A stretch of DNA of 64,000 nt from Actinocatenispora comari (lineage in GTDB: Bacteria; Actinomycetota; Actinomycetes; Mycobacteriales; Micromonosporaceae): contig NZ_BOPO01000024.1 of NCBI RefSeq assembly GCF_017312725.1, positions 60,116 to 124,115 on the forward strand. The letters are read 5' to 3'. A model generated the notes under the pieces. That model did not search any database. It was not told the origin of the DNA and saw nothing but the letters and a program-made list of their open reading frames with translations. Of the stretch, positions 60,413-64,000 are shown piece after piece (the stretch's first letter is position 1; each line of letters begins with the position of its first letter). The translations under genes were made by a program, and so were the position numbers.

Positions 60413-61209
60413 TGGCGAGCGTGGCGGTGCCGGCGGGGCACCGGTTGGCTCCGTGGCGGGCGGTGCAGCACTGCTTCACCCTGGCGTGGCGCAACCTGGT
60501 GCAGTTGAAGTCGAATCCGGGTGAGCTGGCGGGTTTCATCATCCAGCCGCTGGTGTTCATCGTGCTGTTCGTGTACGTGTTCGGCGGTGCGATCGCGGGC
60601 ACGTCGGGCTCGTACCTGCAGTACGTGCTGCCGGGGTTGATCGCGCAGTCGGGCGTGTTCTCGATCATGGCGACGGGTGCCGGGCTCAACCAGGACATCA
60701 CGAACGGGGTGTTCGACCGGTTGCGGAGCCTGCCGATCGCCCGGTCGGCGCCGCTGGTGGGGCGCACGATGGGCGAGCTGGTGCGGTTCGCGGCGTCGCT
60801 GGTGATCCTGTTGGCGTTCGGGATGGTGATCGGGTTCCGGGTGCACACCAATCCGCTGGAGGTGGCGGCCGGGCTGCTGCTGGTGCTGGCGTTCGGGGTG
60901 GGCCTGGCGTGGGTGTCGATGCTGATCGGGCTGTTGGCGAGGTCGGCGACGACGGTGCAGTTGTTCTCCGGGGTGTTGATGTTCCCGATCACGTTCGGCT
61001 CGAACGTGATGGTGCAGACCAGCACGATGCCGGGGTGGCTGCAGGCGTGGGCGAACGTCAACCCGGTGTCGTACCTGTCGACCGCGGTGCGGGGGTTGTT
61101 GACGGGAACCCCGTTGGGTTCGTCGGTGTGGTGGTCGCTGGGCTGGTCGGTGTTGTTGACGGCGGTGTTCGCGCCGCTGGCGATCGCGGCGTACCGGCGC
61201 AAGGTGTGA
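60412..61209 (+). CDS. DrrB-like ABC-2 exporter permease
   Basis: A 265-residue permease with six helices and the DrrB/ABC-2 motifs WRNLVQLKSNP, FVYVFGGAIAGTSGSYLQYVLPGLIAQ and NGVFDRLRSLPIARSAPLVGR. The ATG overlaps the ATPase stop (TGATG) with GGGAGG 5 nt upstream. Completes the two-gene exporter; the neighbouring SARP-like regulator is convergent. Confidence 0.94.
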   Translation: MASVAVPAGHRLAPWRAVQHCFTLAWRNLVQLKSNPGELAGFIIQPLVFIVLFVYVFGGAIAGTSGSYLQYVLPGLIAQSGVFSIMATGAGLNQDITNGVFDRLRSLPIARSAPLVGRTMGELVRFAASLVILLAFGMVIGFRVHTNPLEVAAGLLLVLAFGVGLAWVSMLIGLLARSATTVQLFSGVLMFPITFGSNVMVQTSTMPGWLQAWANVNPVSYLSTAVRGLLTGTPLGSSVWWSLGWSVLLTAVFAPLAIAAYRRKV

Positions 61210-61213
61210 GGCG

Positions 61214-61238
61214 GCGGGCCGGCGCCGGGCCGGCCCGC
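61214..61238. terminator. Bidirectional hairpin terminator
   Basis: A 10-bp perfect stem (GCGGGCCGGC / GCCGGCCCGC) with a 5-nt loop lies between the convergent exporter permease and SARP-like gene. Confidence 0.7.
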
Positions 61239-61243
61239 ACCGT

Positions 61244-64000
61244 CTACTGTGGATCGCGCGGGATCTGCAGGTGGCGGTAGAGGCCTTCGAGGTCGAGCTG
61301 GGCGCCCTCGGAGCGGGCGCGGGCGTAGTCGTCGGCGCCGAGCCGGGCGGCGATCTCGTCGAGGGCGGCGCCGAGTTCGGCGTTGGGGCGGGTGCGGCCG
61401 GACCACAGGGCGTCGAGCGCGCCGGCGAGCGTCGCGGCGCGCCGCGGGTCGTGCTCGCGGTGGGTGAGGATCAGCGTCTCGGTGAGCAGCGAGGCGAGCG
61501 GCAGGTCGAGGTGGGCGCCGCCGGCGAGGCGGCGCAGCCCGTCCCGGGCGAGGGTGTCGGCCTCGTCGGGTCGGCCGGCGTCGAGCGCGACCCGGGCGAG
61601 CCCGTTGTACACCATGGCGGCGAGCTGCGGCGGCCGGTGCCGGGCGGCGGCGTCCTCGGTCCAGTCCAGTACCCGCTGGTAGCTGGCCCGCGCCTCGGGG
61701 TAGCGGCCGCGGGCGCGGTGCACCTCGGCGCTGACGGTCTCGCGCTGGAACCACCATTCGTCGTCGGGGCGGGTGCCGCGGCGGGTGTTCTCGCGCAGCG
61801 CGATCGCTTGGGCGAGTTCGGCTTCGGCGGTGTCGACGTCGCCCGCGCGGACGCGGATGTGGGCGAGCCGGAGCAGGAAGCCAGGTTGTTCGCGGTCGGG
61901 GATGAAGCGGCGGGCGATGTCCCAGGCTTCGGTGAGGACCTCGGCGGCGCGTTCGGCGTTGCCGGCGAGGACGAGGTGTTCGCCGTAGCCGACGAGGGCG
62001 GCGGACAGGCCCCAGCGTTCGCCGAGGGTGCGGAACGCGTCGACGGCGGCGGCGAAGTCGTCGCCGGACTCGGCGATCGACCGGTACGCGTCCTGGACGA
62101 GGTTGGCGTGCAGCAGTCGGGCGGCGGCCGCGGTCCAGGGTTCGGCGTGCTCGATCAGGTCGGCGAGCCGGCGGCGGACCGCGTCGTGGTCGCCGAACAT
62201 CATTCCGGGTACGGCGCTGCCGAGGGCGAGCAGCGGCGGCAGCGGCCCCTCGGCCCGTGCCCGGTCGACGAGTTGTTCGAACCGGTCGATGACGGTGCGC
62301 AGCCGGTCGGGTCGGTGGCCGTGTTCGGCGATCAGTTCGAGGTTGGCGCCGCCGAGGCAGATGGCGTACGCGGCGGCGAGCCCGTCGGGTGGTTCGGCGG
62401 GCGCGATGCGGTTGACCTCGCGCAGCCACCGCATGGCGTCGTCGGCGTGCCCGAACAGGAACCAGTACCAGACGAGCGCGGCACCGAGCCGCAGCGCGCT
62501 GTCGACGTGGCGGCTGTCGATCGCGTACCGCAGCGCGGCGAGCAGGTTGTCGTAGTCGGCGCTGAGCCGGGCGAGCGCGGTGTCCTGCCCGGCGGTACGC
62601 AGGATCGGCTCCTGGGTTTCGGCGAGGTGCAGGTAGTGGCGCAGGTGGGCGGCCCGGGTGGAGTCGGTCTCGCCGGCGTCGGCGAGCCGGTCGGCGCCGT
62701 AGGCGCGCAGCGTCTCGAGCATCCGGTACCGGTTGTCGTCGCCGGCGTCGACGAGGGACTGGTCGACCAGCCCGGTGAGCGCGTCGAGCAGCGCGGCAGC
62801 GGGCAGTACCGGAGCGGTGGCCTCCCCCGGCCCGGTGAGCGCCCGCGGCCCGGTGATCGCCGGGTCGGTGGCGTCCGGCGGGGTGGCCTCCGCCGGGCCG
62901 GCCCCGGACGGGTCGGCGGCGGGCGGATCGGTGCAGACCGCGTCGAGCGCGTCGAGGCTGGCGCCGCCGGCGAACACCGACAGCCGGCGGGCCAGCGCGC
63001 GTTGCGGTTCGTCGAGCAGGTCCCAGCTCCAGGACACGACGGCCTGCAGGGTCTGGTGCCGGGGCAGCGCGGTGCGCTGCCCGCCGGTGAGCAGCCGGAA
63101 CCGGTCGTCGAGCCGGTCGGCGACCTGCTCGGCGGTGAGGCTGCGCAGCCGAGCGGCGGCGAGTTCCAGCGCCAGCGGCGCGCCGTCGAGGCGGCGGCAG
63201 ATGGCGCCGACGGCGTCGGCGTTGTCGGCGGTGACGGTGAAGCCGGGGCGGACGGCGGCGGCCCGGTCGACCAGCAGCCGTACCGCCGGGCTGGCCCGGG
63301 TGGCGGTGACGTCGACGCCCTCGGCCGGAGTGTCCAGTGCCGGCACCGGGTAGAGCTGCTCGCCGGTGAGGCCGAGCGGCGCGCGGCTGGTGGCGAGGAT
63401 GGACACCTGCCGGCAGTGGGTGAGGATCTCCTCGGCGAGGTGCGCGGCGGCGTCGACGAGGTGCTCGCAGTTGTCCAGGATCAGCAGCAGCTGCCGGTCG
63501 CCGAGCAGTTCGCGCAGCTGTACGGCGCGGTCGCGCAGGCTGGGCGGGCTGCCGGTGAGGGTGGGTGTGCTGGCGCCGAGGGCGGCGAACACGGCGTGCG
63601 GCACGTTGGCGGGGTCGCTGACGCCGGCGAGTTCGACCAGCCAGACGCCGTCGGGGTGGTTGTCGAGCTGCGCGCCGGCGGCTTCGGTGGCGAGCCGGGT
63701 CTTGCCGGTGCCGCCGGGGCCGGTGAGGGTGACGAGACGGTTGTCGGACAGCAGCTTGCGCAGTTCGCCGAGCTGCCGGTCGCGGCCGACGAAGCTGGAC
63801 AGCGCGACGCGCAGGTTGGTACGCGGGGTGGTCGGCGCCGCCGGTTCGGGCACCGGCGGTGGGCCGGTCGGTGCGGCGGCCACCGGCGTACCGGCAGCCC
63901 GACGGCGCGGCGCACCGGCGGCGGGGGCGCCCGGAGCCCCGGCCGGCGTGGGGTGGCCGCGCAGGACGGCGAGGTGGGCGGCGGCGAGGTCGGGGCCGGG
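61244..64000 (-). CDS. AfsR/SARP-like large regulator with NB-ARC-type ATPase (5' end beyond window)
   Basis: A regulator of which 918 residues are visible; the frame stays open to the window edge. The first residues (GPDLAAAHLAVLRG) look like the end of a bacterial transcriptional activator (BTAD) domain, so a SARP-type DNA-binding N-terminus is expected beyond 64000. Then follow an Ala/Pro linker, an NB-ARC/AAA-like ATPase (FVGRDRQLGELRKLL; Walker A GPGGTGKTR; Walker B LLLILDNCEH; TSRAPLGL), a winged segment (LPRHQTLQAVVSWSWDLL) and C-terminal TPR-like helices. A Pro/Ala/Thr-rich insertion lies near residue 365. Likely controls secondary metabolism or the adjacent exporter. Confidence 0.92.
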   Translation of the reverse strand, partial: PGPDLAAAHLAVLRGHPTPAGAPGAPAAGAPRRRAAGTPVAAAPTGPPPVPEPAAPTTPRTNLRVALSSFVGRDRQLGELRKLLSDNRLVTLTGPGGTGKTRLATEAAGAQLDNHPDGVWLVELAGVSDPANVPHAVFAALGASTPTLTGSPPSLRDRAVQLRELLGDRQLLLILDNCEHLVDAAAHLAEEILTHCRQVSILATSRAPLGLTGEQLYPVPALDTPAEGVDVTATRASPAVRLLVDRAAAVRPGFTVTADNADAVGAICRRLDGAPLALELAAARLRSLTAEQVADRLDDRFRLLTGGQRTALPRHQTLQAVVSWSWDLLDEPQRALARRLSVFAGGASLDALDAVCTDPPAADPSGAGPAEATPPDATDPAITGPRALTGPGEATAPVLPAAALLDALTGLVDQSLVDAGDDNRYRMLETLRAYGADRLADAGETDSTRAAHLRHYLHLAETQEPILRTAGQDTALARLSADYDNLLAALRYAIDSRHVDSALRLGAALVWYWFLFGHADDAMRWLREVNRIAPAEPPDGLAAAYAICLGGANLELIAEHGHRPDRLRTVIDRFEQLVDRARAEGPLPPLLALGSAVPGMMFGDHDAVRRRLADLIEHAEPWTAAAARLLHANLVQDAYRSIAESGDDFAAAVDAFRTLGERWGLSAALVGYGEHLVLAGNAERAAEVLTEAWDIARRFIPDREQPGFLLRLAHIRVRAGDVDTAEAELAQAIALRENTRRGTRPDDEWWFQRETVSAEVHRARGRYPEARASYQRVLDWTEDAAARHRPPQLAAMVYNGLARVALDAGRPDEADTLARDGLRRLAGGAHLDLPLASLLTETLILTHREHDPRRAATLAGALDALWSGRTRPNAELGAALDEIAARLGADDYARARSEGAQLDLEGLYRHLQIPRDPQ

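Overview
The window is chromosomal DNA from a very high-GC actinobacterium, most likely a member of the Micromonosporaceae. This rests on the strong G/C third-position bias, frequent GTG starts, ATGA/GTGA start-stop overlaps, and actinobacterial genes such as whiA, an ANTAR regulator and a SARP-type regulator. The gene order (gap-pgk-tpiA, rapZ-yvcK-whiA after uvrC, then uvrA, uvrB, coaE, rpsA, polA and the ANTAR regulator) is the conserved actinobacterial core. No prophage, IS element or CRISPR array is visible.

Layout. 1-8.1 kb (all minus): tpiA (cut by the window edge), pgk, gap, then the overlapping uvrC-rapZ-yvcK-whiA run. 8.2-14.7 kb: a proline-rich membrane protein, uvrA with a long basic tail, rsgA and an MBL-fold hydrolase. 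14.7-15.1 kb: a decayed SDR/TetR pair. 15.1-20.6 kb: a polytopic membrane protein, a tandem GNAT protein, typA and a serine hydrolase. 20.6-26.9 kb: yqeB-like/tetR, a tyrosine phosphatase, a dipeptide epimerase plus NlpC/P60 pair (murein peptide recycling), and a TerC-type transporter behind a probable manganese riboswitch. 27-31.4 kb: nadR-pnuC (NAD salvage) and uvrB with a small partner. 31.8-35.7 kb: a 39/78-bp tandem array running into a two-component system and its ABC exporter. 35.9-41.3 kb: coaE-GrpB, rpsA, a secreted SGNH esterase and a methyltransferase. 41.4-46.2 kb: an MFS exporter fused to a winged helix, an M55 D-aminopeptidase and an APC permease. 46.7-57.3 kb: polA, a polar amino acid ABC operon and a branched-chain amino acid ABC operon (livJ-livHMGF). 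57.7-64 kb: the ANTAR regulator, an odd class-I tRNA-Leu(CAA), a lower-GC HTH-LAGLIDADG gene, a DrrAB-like ABC exporter and a SARP/AfsR-like regulator running off the window.

Themes. All three excinuclease genes, polA and core glycolysis lie here. Many genes look leaderless, with a TANNNT-like -10 element 6-7 nt before the start codon. Several genes deal with wall peptides (epimerase, NlpC/P60, D-aminopeptidase) and amino acid uptake.

The least ordinary region is 58.4-59.3 kb. There a short-variable-loop tRNA with a leucine anticodon sits directly before a compositionally foreign gene encoding a helix-turn-helix joined to two intact LAGLIDADG motifs. Other points of interest are the head-to-head SDR/TetR deletion scar, the tandem array that appears to amplify the 3' end of a response-regulator gene, the histone-like UvrA tail, and small upstream ORFs before uvrA, rsgA and the drrAB-like operon.
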